From: Rugalucina vietnamica
Lineage: Eukaryota > Mollusca > Bivalvia > Lucinida > Lucinidae
DNA: 64,000 nucleotides
Reading direction: 5' to 3'
NCBI GenBank assembly: GCA_964017185.1
Contig: OZ024870.1
Coordinates: 32,325,621 to 32,389,620 of the forward strand
In this document: piece after piece, positions 33,044-44,627 of the stretch
How positions within the stretch are numbered: position 1 is the stretch's first letter
How the letters are laid out: each line of letters begins with the position of its first letter
The notes under the pieces: model-generated
Database searches by the model: none
What the model saw: the letters and a program-made list of their open reading frames with translations, nothing else
Told to the model about the DNA's origin: nothing
Program-made: the position numbers and the translations under genes

Positions 33044-36000
33044 ATGTGGACTCTAGTGTTTCTTCTTACCGGAGTGGCGGTCTGCTGTTTGGGGTCAAAC
33101 GTCAAACGAGCAAGTAAGTGAATTTTCTTATTAAGATGAAAGGATATGAACTTGGATCTGGTGAACGACAAACCATGACGGACTGACTTGGTTTCAAAAA
33201 ATGATATCCTCTATTAAAGCATGAAGTGCAAAATATCTTTAACACATATAAGCCTGGTGTCCTTTTCATGTGACATAGGCAAACAGTACAGCCCCAGATT
33301 TCAAAACGCGATATAACAAGCCACTGATTTCAAATCAAAACGTAGTATTTGGTAGACGTTGGATCTTTCTATAAATAAGTTTAATTTGGACTGCCTAAAT
33401 CTAAATAAATTACAAACGCATGTACGTGTTGGTGACCATGTTATACCACATTATCATACATTTGTAGCTCCACATTTCCATGGCTCTAAGGTTGCTACAG
33501 TAACAGACACCCATGTGCGTGAGGCATCGGGACTATGCGCCAGTCATGAACACCCCGGTATAATATACACCCACAATGATTCCGGGGGTAATGATCACAG
33601 GATATATGCTATAGAGGCAAAGACAGGTAAACGCAAAGCTCATGTCTCTTTAAACCATTTCTCTATACATTAGAATTCAGTCTGAATTATGTCTTTTTTA
33701 AAATGGCAAAATAAACTTCAATTATGAATTTCGACCAACTCTTACAAAAGAAATAGTCTATAAGAGTTCTTCTCTCTTTGATTTATTATAGAACCTCTTA
33801 GCTAATAACAATTTTGATACTTATTCGAACTTAAAGTTTACTGCTCTGAAGCTAGTCAACTTGGTGTAAAGATTGGATGGAACATTACTGTATTATAATG
33901 TTATTAATCAAGTTATTTCGTATTGGACCAGTTACAGGTCCGAGGTAAGCTGTATTGGACCGAGGCCGAAGGCCAAAGTCCAATGCAGCTGACCGAGGAC
34001 CTGTAACTCGTCCAATACGAAACAACTTGATTAATGAGATTTCTATTAATTAACTGTCAAAAGTCCATATCGACCCATATCATCCGCTAGCACCTCAAGC
34101 ATACCTTCGCAATTCTTAGCGCCCATGTCTGACATTCTTTTCAAAGATGCTGGTATTCTTTTCAAAGATGCTGACATTCTTTTCAAAGACGCCGACATGA
34201 TTTTTGTTTGTTTGTTCACTATTTCACTCGATCGGCTGAATCGCCGCCATTGTTTTTGTTTCAACACATTCAACGCGGCGCGTGACCTTGCACGTGAATT
34301 TTGACCAATCAGGTGTAGGGATTTCCATATAGATAGCAGGTTAATCCATGTAGATAAGAGGTCAACCGTATAGTGCGAGGTCAGCTGAATTAGGTCGAGG
34401 TGAAATCCAGTATAGAATATACGAAAAAAGAGACATCACCAGTATGACACAGACCAAATTCTCTGTATAAGTACTATATACTAATAATTTAATTAATAAA
34501 CGCTAATATTTTGACCCACCAACTAGGCCATCTAAAAGCAACACTAACAATCGCTAACGTGAGGAATGTAGACTGGGAAGATATCGCATGTGGTCCTTGT
34601 CACGGTGGACACGACTATTGTATCTATATCGCGGACACGGGCGGTAACACCCGTCATGATGCCAACACGGTGTATAGGGTGGTGGAGCCGGAAAGAGTCC
34701 ACACACAGGAGCTGAAGTTGGACTCTTCTCTGAAGTTTGAGTGAGTATCAGTGGGTGGGTCATTGCATCACATGGAAGCACATTGGCCTAGTGCCAAATT
34801 AAGCGGCCCTGGACTGGAACTCAACCAGCGCCCGGTTGTGTAATATAAAAGCAACGCGCAATAATTCTCCATTTGAAGTTCATAGAATAAGATAATGCCA
34901 TGGAAATGGTTCTACTGAAATGAATCAAAAACTGTAGACTGGACCGTTACACTCATAAACACTACACTCTTTGGTAGAACGTTTTGCACGATTAGATGTA
35001 TATAATCATTTTAAAAGTTTGAGTATAAAAAAAAAAAAAAAAAAAAAATGCTCCACAACAAATATTAAACATAGCAGTTCTTTGTTTTCCGACCGAGGCA
35101 ATAAGTAGAGGATATTCAAGTTTTTGGAGTGAATATGAGTTTTATTTCATTGAGTGAAGTGAAAGTTTTTTATATTTCATGAGTGCCGAAGGCACGAATG
35201 AAATATATAATTTTTCACTTCACGAGATGAAATAAAAGTCATATTCACGACAAAAACTTGAATTTTCTTTTTATTATATTGCATGTAGTCATTGTAACGT
35301 TGCGCGCTAAAGCATATGACGTCAAAATCCTAAATGACGTCATTACGTCACGTCATTACGTCGCTATTGTGTGTGAATGTTCATTGCGTCAGCAATAGCA
35401 TAGATTATAAAATTAAGTTATGTATAAATTAGAAATGAAACGGTGGAATCGTAATTTGCGTATTCCCAAATCTTATATTTTCACATGTGAAAATATAACT
35501 TTTTTTATATTTTCACATGCGAAAATATAACTTTTTCAAATATTGGTTATATTTAATACATATTTCTTTATGTTTCATCACTTGCCATATAATAAAACAG
35601 TTTAATTTATCACTTTAGATGGTCTGAACAGAATTGTGAGACGCTGATGGTGGACAATAGCGGCGAGGTTTACATTATTTCTAAGGTAAATATGGTAATT
35701 ATCTTTTCTGATTATTTTAACCCACTAATGCCGAATGGATCCACCTATCATAGGGGGTTCAAATGTGATTTTAAAATTTCATTCCATTTTTTCAATGAAA
35801 TTCCTCCAAGCAAACAGAATAGTCCCAGATGGGACGCCGCGTTCTGCTTTTTGCCTATGTCACACAAAAGAGACACCAGACGCATATGAGTGTATGTAAT
35901 TTGAGATGAGTATTCGCGACGGCAAGATGATGGTGTCGCTTTGTTGTCTTTGAGCAAGAGAGTTTAACACATTAATCAAGGCTGGAAAATAGATCGGATG

Positions 36001-37921
36001 CTTACGTATTAAAAATGGTACATTGTTATTTATGAAGTTTGTGTATATGAGCAATGTAATCTCAATAGCACTCGACCGTATTTTGTTCATATGCTTTGTG
36101 ATTTGTATGATGGGCCGGAGCCCTATAGTAATGAATAAAATTTTGTCATTTGTCATTTGTCTATAGCGTACTGGTCAAGAACACCTGAAGAGTTGACTTT
36201 GCCCTAGCAAGCCTTAAACATTAAATGAACGAGAAAATGTCCATGCATGATCACCTATGTCATGAACAGAATTTCATTACAGTATCTAGTAATTTAAAAG
36301 CTACCTATGCATTTGTCTAGGTGCACGGCGGGCACGGCAAGTTTTATCAGCTACCTTCCTCCCACTGGGGACACAGTGACAGAGTCAAACTAACCGGGGG
36401 AGTGCAGCTGAACATACACTCCACCCGGAATGATCCCGTTGGTGGGGATATCTCGCACGACGGGAGAGAAGTGTTGGTGAAAGCACTGGATAAAATATAT
36501 TACTGGTATGGTTTGTAGGTTAGATTCAGTGGGCTTAATACACAAGAAAATGATTATTTTAAGACTATGGCAGTCGTTCAAAAGAACTGAAACTCCAGAA
36601 TATTTCAAAAAGAATGAAAATGACAACGCAGTTTTAATTGAAGTTTTGAAAATTAAAGTCTGTTTCGTAGTGTGTGATAATGTTTTTTTGCAGATATTTT
36701 ACAACTGTTCAAATGTAGAAGAAACATTTTCTTGGCACAATTAAGCATCTAGTTTGTCGCAAATTGTGCAGCAAAAGTTTTGAAAATCGGTTGACAAATA
36801 AAAAAGTTCTGGTCAAAAACATTTTTGAATAGGGATTTCCTGTACAAATATCTCATGGAAGGGAGGTAAATATTTTCCCGCAAAAATTTTAAATTCTAAC
36901 TATTTAATCATGATTGCTCAAAATTATTATAAAATGACACAAATGACACACCTGAGACAAAATCTTCATGATCAGGTAAAGATTCTCGAAAAATATGCAT
37001 TTTCACGATCATCGATTATCTCCCTTGCCAATGCAAAATCCTTATGCAAAATTCATTTTGGCCATAAAAAGTTTATTTATGCACCGATTTTCAAAATATT
37101 TGCAGGTCCTATAAGGACAAGCTAAGATCAACATTTTGACATGAAAATGATTTTTTCTGGCGTCCCCCATACAAAAATTTTCTGCGAAAAACCATTATCA
37201 GAGGCAAGTTTTAGACAGTAGAAGATTTATCCATGTAATTCGTAGAATCAGAAAATATCAATTACATTGACCATGTTGACACCCCAAACGACACAAACAA
37301 GTCTGCGATTTCCATTATTTTCCATTTGAATTGCCTAAACTGGGCTTCATACTGTTACTGCCCCATCTTTGTTTCAATAATTTGTTCTTTCGTACGCCTA
37401 TTCCTTTCTTATAGTATCCAAATGATGCCAAAATATATAGTAATTGTATTGTCATAACAATGAATCAGTTATAACAAAACAATCAACTGATCATAACATG
37501 TTTGCTATTAAGCAAAATAACAAAAATACCAAATCAACCAGGCATTCATGTTTGACATATGTTGCTAAGACTGAGCTGTGCCTTTACGTCTTAAATCCGA
37601 AATTTTCTTCGAGGCCGGTTTGTGTCAGTCCTGGTCGGAAATCCCGTAGACCGTTTGTTTTCGCGTCGCAGTTCATTTTATTTTCCTGGATCTATCCAAC
37701 GCACATCCATATTTGATGCCAATTTCAGGTACATTCCGGACCGTCACTACAGTGCTCATATTGGCCACACCCCGACCGCAGAACTACCGTACACCCGGGA
37801 GCGTCAGGGTGAGAGCGTGTGTTGGGACAAGTACGGTCATGGCTACTTCACTCTTTCGGAAGGATCGCACCCGCCTTTGTACTACTACCAGAGGAGCGGA
37901 ACAGCTAGTGTAGTGGGTTGA
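33044..37921 (+). CDS. Secreted beta-propeller-like protein, paralogue 4
   Basis: Six exons: 33044-33113, 33468-33626, 34527-34740, 35619-35685, 36321-36505 and 37729-37921. Introns are GT-AG with phases 1,1,2,0,2, and the joined frame is 295 residues. The signal peptide MWTLVFLLTGVAVCCLG nearly matches that of gene 3 and is followed by a short basic SNVKRA stretch. Motifs are VTDTHVREASGLCAS, YTHNDSGGNDHRIYAIEA, DWEDIACGPCHGG, ADTGGN, EQNCETLMVD, GGDISHDG, GESVCW and FTLSEG, ending YYYQRSGTASVVG. The six cysteines are kept. It follows the gene 3 stop by only 377 bp and is its nearest relative. An ATTAAA signal lies at 37969-37974. Intron 3 contains the second 485-bp CRE-rich element, ending 28 bp before exon 4. 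Function is unknown. Confidence 0.9.
33903..34035. repeat. 133-bp palindromic element (gene 4 intron 2)
   Basis: ATTAATCAAGTT-TTTCGTATTGGAC at the left is mirrored at the right, with an inner GGTCCGAGG / CCGAGGACC pair and a GGCCGAAGGCC centre. It encodes nothing. Confidence 0.75.
34126..34198. repeat. Three-copy 24-bp minisatellite
   Basis: TTCTTTTCAAAGATGCTG-type units occur three times in direct order. On the reverse strand they would read as SASLKRM repeats in a 75-codon frame, but that frame has no supporting signals. Confidence 0.6.
35106..35590 (-). mobile_element. 485-bp CRE-rich non-autonomous element, copy 2 (gene 4 intron 3)
   Basis: Reverse-orientation twin of 9986-10469. The flanks AATAAG (35100-35105) and AATAAA (35591-35596) are a 6-bp target duplication equal to the reverse complement of the one at copy 1, apart from one base. 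The TGACGTCA boxes, the GTGCCGAAGGCAC hairpin and the paired ATTTTCACATG palindromes are retained. Confidence 0.85.
35722..35890 (-). repeat. Dispersed repeat family G
   Basis: AGCAAACAGAATAGTCCCAG, then ATGGGACGCCGCGTTCTGC and GCCTATGTC match, in reverse orientation, sequence at 59805-59960. A shorter relative lies at 33245-33320. Confidence 0.6.
37600..37665 (+). repeat. Dispersed repeat family C, fragment (gene 4 intron 5)
   Basis: GAGGCCGGTTTGTGTCAG followed by CCTGGTCGGAAATCCCG matches the family C core. Confidence 0.5.
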
Positions 37922-38030
37922 TGACAATTATGCAGTTCTTTATATAATGTCTTTCTTTTACGGGTATGATTAAAGCTAATACTAAACATTATTCTGCGAA
38001 TTGATAAGTACTAATACATGTTCGTTTTAT

Positions 38031-38313
38031 GCACTAGTCATTTGTAACCACGCCCCCACCCACGGGGAGGGCGGGGGATAACCGTGGAAATGAGCGGGGC
38101 TTTGACCATAGTTTTGCCACGGCAGTGCGGGGAAAATCCCGGGGTTTGCTTTATATAGGCAAAACGGAGATAGCATGCTGCGGAGGAAAAAAGCAGTGGG
38201 TTTACCAACGAGCAGTCCTCGCAGGGTGCGGCTTTTAGCAGGGATTTGCTGGGCCAAACGTCAAAGGCCCCGCTATTCCACGGGGCTGGGGGCGTGGTTA
38301 CAAATGACTAGTG
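38031..38313. mobile_element. 283-bp GC-rich palindromic MITE
   Basis: GCACTAGTCATTTGTAACCA at the left is exactly inverted at the right, and the match continues through CGCCCCCA. The interior is much richer in G+C than its surroundings. It encodes nothing. It begins 110 bp after the gene 4 stop and lies downstream of the ATTAAA signal. Confidence 0.8.
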
Positions 38314-38619
38314 CACTATTGTAGTTGGTACAAAATCGGCCTGTTTCAGATGAGTCAGTATTCTTGATAAACGAAGTATCAACCGAAAATGGGCTTGAAA
38401 CAGTCACGCTCTATTATGTACATGTTCAAATTGAACTTGGTTAATCGCTTAGGTTTGAATTTTTCACAAATGAGCCTCGTCATGCTGAGAAAAACCGGAA
38501 TTTTGCCTATTCGAAAACAAAGACTAGAGTGAAGACGCAGATCAACTGTACAATAACTGCACAGCTGATCAGTGCCATTGTTTTCACCAACCAGATACTA
38601 ATGCCTCTTCTTTTTAACT

Positions 38620-38960
38620 CCGAAATGTCAAGCTTCTAGCCTTCTTCTGTTACTGTACAGGCCGGCGTATGTCTGACCTGAACGGAAACCACGAAAATCC
38701 CTTTTAACGCGCTCAATTATTGAGCCGCGACGCGAGAAAACCGGTCTTCGGGATTTCCGACCAGGTCCGACACAAACCGGGCTGTACAGTCTCAGAAACA
38801 GGCTAGAAGCTTGAAATTTCGGATATAAGAAGAAGAGGAAATATACTATCCGTGTAGCGAAAACAAAGGCGCTGATCAGCTTCGCGGTTACCGCGAAGCT
38901 GATCTGCGCCTTTGTTTTCGCCTAGGCAAAAATCCGGTTTTCTCACGATGCGGCTCAATT
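38620..38960. repeat. Dispersed repeat family C, inverted pair with hairpin
   Basis: TCAAGCTTCTAGCC and ACTGTACAGGCCGG at the left return inverted at 38780-38815. A 65-bp near-perfect hairpin follows at 38857-38921 (GCGAAAACAAAGGCGCTGAT arms, TTCGCGGTTACCGCGAA centre). The same hairpin recurs at 58064-58128. Confidence 0.7.
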
Positions 38961-39227
38961 ATCATATCACACTTTTTAAAGAAAAACACTGACCTTAAAG
39001 GTGACCATTCTGTTGAATCCTTTCTCAGAATACTTGCTTTAACCTGCAATTATTTTGATCGCAAATTAGCAAAAGTGACAAAAGAATTGAATTCCTTTTG
39101 CTTTGATATATAACTTCCGCATTAACAAATCCATCATGCAAAATGCACCAATTACGTTTAGGTTATATCCATTGTAAATGAATTAAATCAATAAATGAAC
39201 TTGTAGGTTATATCTAATATGTTCAAC

Positions 39228-39230
<3 letters not shown>

Positions 39231-39266
<36 letters not shown>
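39231..39266. repeat. (GT)n microsatellite
   Basis: About 18 uninterrupted GT units. Confidence 0.95.
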
Positions 39267-39270
<4 letters not shown>

Positions 39271-39784
39271 ATGTACTTAATAACAATTAGCTCAGTAATA
39301 CATATGAAATACTGATTTGGTACCAACCTTAAGTCCTTGAAACATGTTCATATCATAATTCCTACATACAAATACTGACATTTGACGTTTCTGCACGTTA
39401 ACATGGTTAACGAGAAAAACAAAGGAGGGTATCAGCAGCTTGTTAATATTATTGCTTTGAGGTTTAGATACGGTTTCTCAATTAGGAGAGCATGTATTTT
39501 CATTAGCATTTGCAAAGATCAGTGATTTGTTCTTTTGTTGCATAAACGAGGTATAGGAGAGAAAATATGTGCGAGCATGCAGCTACATTTAATGCAATGA
39601 AGGATCGTTTATGCCCCATATAGTTTTCCTTTTTAACCAAGAAAACATGTCCGCGAAATAAATATCCCCCCTATACCCCAGTTTTATGCCCCATTTAACA
39701 GCTATGGTCATGTCGGGACATTGCCGCCATTTTATGGGTCTTGTACCCAAAATTAGGATGCCATGATATCTAAAAAGTGCTTCG

Positions 39785-40352
39785 GGGCCCACCGGGGCCC
39801 AACTGATGTTTTTCTTTTGCTCCGGAGTTAGTAAGTTATTCGGCGCCCAGGGATCTCCATCGTCGGGCAGCTTACTGAATCTGTGAGTCCTGGTATTTGA
39901 TTCATCAGGATGTTTATCATGATTTTTTTGTTTGTTCTTGATGATTCATTGACTAGTTAGAGATTCACCACGAGGACCGAAGAACTAACTAAATGTTATG
40001 AACCACTGCGGAAGCTGAGGGTGAGGTTATGGTAATGTAAAATCGATTTAAACCCGCCAGTAACTTTGTGTTACTGATCGTTCCAAGTCGATACTTCTGT
40101 GGTGGTTCTTTTTGTTTCATGTCTTGGGGTTTAAATTATTTTGTGCTGTTGGCGCCTTATGTATGTTTTCATATTTTTAGTTAAGGTAACTGAGTGGCCA
40201 CCTATTGGGAAAATAGCTGCTCATTCGGCTTACGAAATGTTTTTATGGTATAAGTACCTGATTGTTACTTTGGTTTTTTCCCACCTCGGTTTTTGGAGTG
40301 GGAATCTTTCTCTGATTGCGCCTTATCCTGATCTTTGCCTACTTGTACCTTT
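39785..40352 (+). repeat. Dispersed repeat family D, copy 4
   Basis: Closely matches copy 3 in gene 3 intron 1 through CTCCGGAGTTAGTAAGTTAT, CACGAGGACCGAAGAACT and CTGATCTTTGCCTACTTGTA. It is immediately preceded by a fragment of MITE family A near 39645-39690. Confidence 0.8.
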
Positions 40353-40798
40353 CGATATATGTCATATATAACCGATAACCGACGAACGAAGCCAACTATA
40401 TTTGAGCAACTTTAAACTGAAAAATACCAATTTGAAATAAAATGATTAGAATTAAAGTGGTTTTGATATCGCCAAAACGTCAAATGTTTGCACTTTACGC
40501 CCTGGCGATACTCGACCGACGTGACGTCAACAAACATAGAGGATCTTACACTCGTGGTCATTTCATATGAAATTTATTAAACGAGCCTTCGTTTTATCAT
40601 ATGACTTCTAAAATAGGTTTTTGCCGTTTTAAAGTGGACATATTTCCAATGAAAATTTACATTGTTGTTACGGACGTCGGCAATGACGTTACGTATTCCC
40701 GCAAAAGTGTTATTACACGTGTGGTCATACGATTTTTATTACATGACGTTATCCACTGGAAAACAGCGACGTCATATGATAAATACAAATATCGTCAC

Positions 40799-40832
<34 letters not shown>

Positions 40833-41221
40833 AATGCTACATGTTTGTTCTGTTACATGTAACATCTGAGATCCAACTGCAAGTAGGCAATTGATTGAAA
40901 ATTATTCCGATAAAAATATTCTGATAAAAATAACATGTCTGGTGTTTATTCTCAAATCAAGTAGCTTACTCAGATCCAATACATTCATGCCTTTGTATCA
41001 TTTGCGTGCATTAAAATGTTTCCCAGTTTTCACTTGTATTAACGTTTGGAGCAAACTTTACAGTATTAAGCATGTCCCCTTTAACCAGGCTAATATAAAA
41101 GTACGGTTCCATGAAGGTCCTTGGATGGAATAAGCAAGGCTTGTAGATAATATCAATGCAAGTTCGGATCACTGTTGACGGGACCGCCCGCGACTACACA
41201 TCCGTCATAAGCACTATTTCT
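40353..41221. other. 3' flank of the glycine-rich gene
   Basis: Contains a (TTGA)n microsatellite at 40800-40832. On the - strand AATAAA lies at 40945-40950, about 270 bp past the stop of the glycine-rich gene, and is its best poly(A) candidate. No other gene is seen. Confidence 0.45.
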
Positions 41222-42949
41222 TTATCGAGGCAATGTACCGCCAGGCCCTCCAAAACCACCTTTCCCATGTCCTTTACCGGGGCCAGGGTATCCTGCCAAA
41301 CTTCCACCATGAGCACCAATTCCGTATCCCTGATCAGGACCGCCGTAATTTCCTGTAGGGCCGTCTATGAAGCCTCCGGGTCCATATGCCTTACCGGGGC
41401 CACCGTATCCTAGTGGGCCAACGACCGGTCCACCATTTCCGTATTCCTTACCCGGACCACCGTATCCTGGTGGACCAACGATTGGTCCACCATTTCCGTA
41501 TTCTTTACCGGGACCACCGTATCCTGCCGGACCACCGACTGGTCCACCATTTCCGTATTCTTTACCGGGACCACCGTATCCTGCCGGACCACCGACTGGT
41601 CCACCATTTCCGTATTCCTTACCGGGACCACCGTATCCTGCCATGCCACCGACTGGCCCACCATTTTCGTATTCCTTACTGGGACCACTGTATCCCGTCA
41701 GACCGCCGACTGGTCCACCATTTCCATATTCTTTAACAGGACCACCGTATCTTGCCGGACCACCGACTGGCCCTCCCTTGCCATATTCCTTTCCGGGACC
41801 ACCGTATCTTGCCGGACCACCGATAGGTCCACCATTTCCATATTCCTTACCGGGACCACCGTAATTTCCAATAGGGCCGCCAACCAAACCTCCGGGTCCG
41901 CCACCAAAAGCGCCAGTTCCGTACTCCTTACCGGGACCACCGTAATTTCCAATAGGGCCGCCAACCAAACCTCCGGGTCCACCACCAAAAGCGCCAGTTC
42001 CGTATCCCTTTCCGAGGCCACCGTAATTTCCAGCTAGGCCACCAACTAAACCTCCTGTGAGTCCGTTACCAATAGCACCATACCCGTATCCTTTACCGGG
42101 GCCACCATAATTTCCTAAAAGACTTCCACCAAAGCCGCCTTTGTTACCGTATCCATACCCCTTTCCTCGATTTAAACCAGCGCCGAAGTTGCCACTGACT
42201 AGTCCACCTTTGAAATTGCCATAGCCAAGTCCACTTGCAAGCCCACCGAATCTATTACCTATTCCTAGTCCAGGGCTACTCATGAGGCCACCACTTAAAG
42301 CGCCATACCCGTATCCCTTACCGAAGGCAGAGACACCTCCAAACCCTCTTCCAGAACCACCTATGCCACCAGCAATGCCCCCGTATCCGTAAGACTTTCC
42401 CAAACCAGAGACTCCTCCGAGGCCTCGACCAAGGCCAGTCAAACCTCCTACAAGACCACCGTATCCAGCGAGTCCTCCAAAACTTCCACCGAGACCACCA
42501 AACCCTCCTGCTAGGCCTCCGCTCCCGTATGGCTTCCCGAAACTTGGCAATACTAAGCTGCTACCGAAGCCAAAACTATTGCTTCCAAACTGCGGGACGT
42601 TGAAACTTCCAAACGGGCCACCTCTGCCAAAACCAGGTGAAGCTAAACTGCTGCCAAATCCAAAATTATGCGTCCCAAAATAAGGCATGTTGAAACCACC
42701 AAACAAAGCACCTCCTATGCTGGTGCCAAACCCACTCAGTGTACCACCTGCCCCGTATCCAGCGTAGCCCGGTCCGAGACTTGCTGCAGGTATGCTGCCT
42801 CCTAGTCCATAGGCACCAAGTGGTATTGTGTTCCCAGTGCTGCCCCCGGCAGCAGAACTCAGCAGGCTGTTGCCCAGGTTAAAGCCAATGCCCGTAAACG
42901 TGGCCTTAGATGCGGCAATCAACACGGCTATGACACAGAGAATCCGCAT
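41222..42949 (-). CDS. Secreted glycine-rich repeat protein, shell-matrix type
   Basis: A single 575-codon frame starting with the signal peptide MRILCVIAVLIAASKA. The mature protein is dominated by Gly with Tyr, Pro, Leu and Lys and has no cysteine. The N-terminal third has GGxFGG and FGSSL stretches. The middle has GKGYGYG units. The C-terminal 250 residues consist of about thirteen units of 19 residues, typically GPGKEYGNGG then PVGGPAGYG, encoded by a 57-bp minisatellite. It ends GGTLPR. Just before the ATG the - strand reads TTTCCAG at 42964-42970, and a GTAAGC donor begins at 43281, so a 5' UTR intron is likely. This composition is typical of structural shell-matrix proteins such as shematrin-like or silk-like ones. 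The RKKKY end of true shematrins is missing, so no gene name is given. Confidence 0.85.
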   Translation of the reverse strand: MRILCVIAVLIAASKATFTGIGFNLGNSLLSSAAGGSTGNTIPLGAYGLGGSIPAASLGPGYAGYGAGGTLSGFGTSIGGALFGGFNMPYFGTHNFGFGSSLASPGFGRGGPFGSFNVPQFGSNSFGFGSSLVLPSFGKPYGSGGLAGGFGGLGGSFGGLAGYGGLVGGLTGLGRGLGGVSGLGKSYGYGGIAGGIGGSGRGFGGVSAFGKGYGYGALSGGLMSSPGLGIGNRFGGLASGLGYGNFKGGLVSGNFGAGLNRGKGYGYGNKGGFGGSLLGNYGGPGKGYGYGAIGNGLTGGLVGGLAGNYGGLGKGYGTGAFGGGPGGLVGGPIGNYGGPGKEYGTGAFGGGPGGLVGGPIGNYGGPGKEYGNGGPIGGPARYGGPGKEYGKGGPVGGPARYGGPVKEYGNGGPVGGLTGYSGPSKEYENGGPVGGMAGYGGPGKEYGNGGPVGGPAGYGGPGKEYGNGGPVGGPAGYGGPGKEYGNGGPIVGPPGYGGPGKEYGNGGPVVGPLGYGGPGKAYGPGGFIDGPTGNYGGPDQGYGIGAHGGSLAGYPGPGKGHGKGGFGGPGGTLPR

Positions 42950-43979
42950 GGCTGGACAGGTGTCTGGAAATATTTTAAGAGAACAGGAATTATTTAAAAA
43001 TCGAATGACTTCTCATGATTGCACTGAGTAAATTCTAGCAAATGTCTTTAATGATGTACTACACTTGTTGTAGCCATTGCGGATCTGAAGATGTTCAGGA
43101 TCAAAATAATTTTCAAAAGAATTTTACAAAAATATAAAACAAGAATTATAATGTATAATATCCCTTGACGGCATGATGCTAGAATACTTTCTATTTGGTT
43201 TTATCATCAAATAAATTAACTGAACGATTCTTAAAATATCAATTTATATTTCTAATAAAGAGAAAGGAATCAACAGCTTACCTAATTTGTAACCGGTCCA
43301 GAAGAAATTTATCCAAGAACTGTAATACCGTGCTCGGCCTTGTGGTGACTCATTGATTGACATTAATTAATTCGACATTATGTTCCCCATCATTTTCTCA
43401 ATAAAAACCGTATACATGTCAATGCAGACCATAAACTTCAGGCCTTGTTGTCAGAATCTGCTGTATAGCGTTTTCTAAAGTGCACGGTTTGCCATGTACG
43501 TGATTGCAGCTTTGTATGCTTATCTTTTCCATTCATAAAACGAATGTTCGCAAACGGATGTTTCTCCGTTGTGTGTACCAGTTGCAAACCAGCATGCTCA
43601 TTATTGCAATATTCTCACACATACATTACATGCATACTGTACGAGTGTTTCAGTGTTGTTTTAAGCATTCTGGACGTAGTGGTGACCTATGAAATTAACG
43701 TTGACAAAGGGCTTTTCTTCAAAGTAAATTATTTCATTAATTGATAGTTATAATGCATGATAATTATAAAAGATCTGACAAACACTAATAAGTCATAGGC
43801 TTCATTAAAATTAGTTATGATATGATGACAGGTACAATGCTCTTTCGGTCATCTTCATGTGTACATGTATCATCTGTAAGTATTCCAACAACGTTGGATA
43901 CCGCACAGAAACTGTGTCGGCAACTTTTCAAGATGATTGTAAAGTGTTTGTGCTTTTCATATTTATTGAGCATTCTTCT
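42950..43979 (-). promoter_or_regulatory. 5' region of the glycine-rich gene
   Basis: A 5' UTR intron is inferred at 42964-43281 (GT...AG on the - strand). The first exon would lie just above 43282. No convincing TATA box was found upstream. The rest, to 43979, is AT-rich with no other gene. Confidence 0.4.
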
Positions 43980-44627
43980 TATATATATATTGCAAAATAA
44001 ATTTGAATCATATTTACACAAGCCTCTAAATCAATCATAATAGTCATCTGGAGGCTCGAAGCTCAGCTGTCCCTGTATTCCATCGTTCAGGAAAGTTAAT
44101 TCTATAGTACCCTGGACGAAAATTTGGTGCTAAGTGTTTCACGTCACATACGTTTTTTCCCTGACGTTAACATGTCCAGCAATGATCATAATCTAATGGC
44201 CCATTTTCGAAGGAATATAAAAGGTATTTTGAGGGGTTTTGGCATGGAAGGACAGAGACGGTCTGATTCTGGGGGTCTCCCGATTTCGGATATCAACAAA
44301 AATATAATAATAATAATATGATTACAAGAGGCTACGAGGCTGCGCAAGCAGTTGTATGTTTATTGTTCGTACCACAAACACGTTTTTCTTCAAGCGGGGG
44401 CTCACGTCATAAATGAGATAATAACTGGACAGTAAAACATGAGCATTTGACGGCTTTGGTGTTTATGGAGATAGACCAATAGATGTACTTTTCGTTACAA
44501 AAACTCGCCTATTATGCATTATATGGAGATTTTTGTCGGCTGTGTTATGAAATATTTCAGCTGAAGTTTTGATATTTACAAAATCTTGACTGTGGATACA
44601 CGTTAGAAACGCCTCGCCACAAACGAG

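Noticed and set aside
34046..34273. 75-codon reverse-strand frame with SASLKRM repeats
   Set aside because: It is created by a three-unit 24-bp minisatellite in an intron, with no other coding signal.
41367..41864. 165-codon + strand Pro-rich frame
   Set aside because: It is the antisense of the glycine-rich gene's 57-bp repeat. The - strand frame has the signal peptide and full length.
41222..42949. Naming the glycine-rich gene a shematrin
   Set aside because: Composition fits, but the characteristic basic C-terminal tail is absent and no search was possible, so only a general shell-matrix type is stated.
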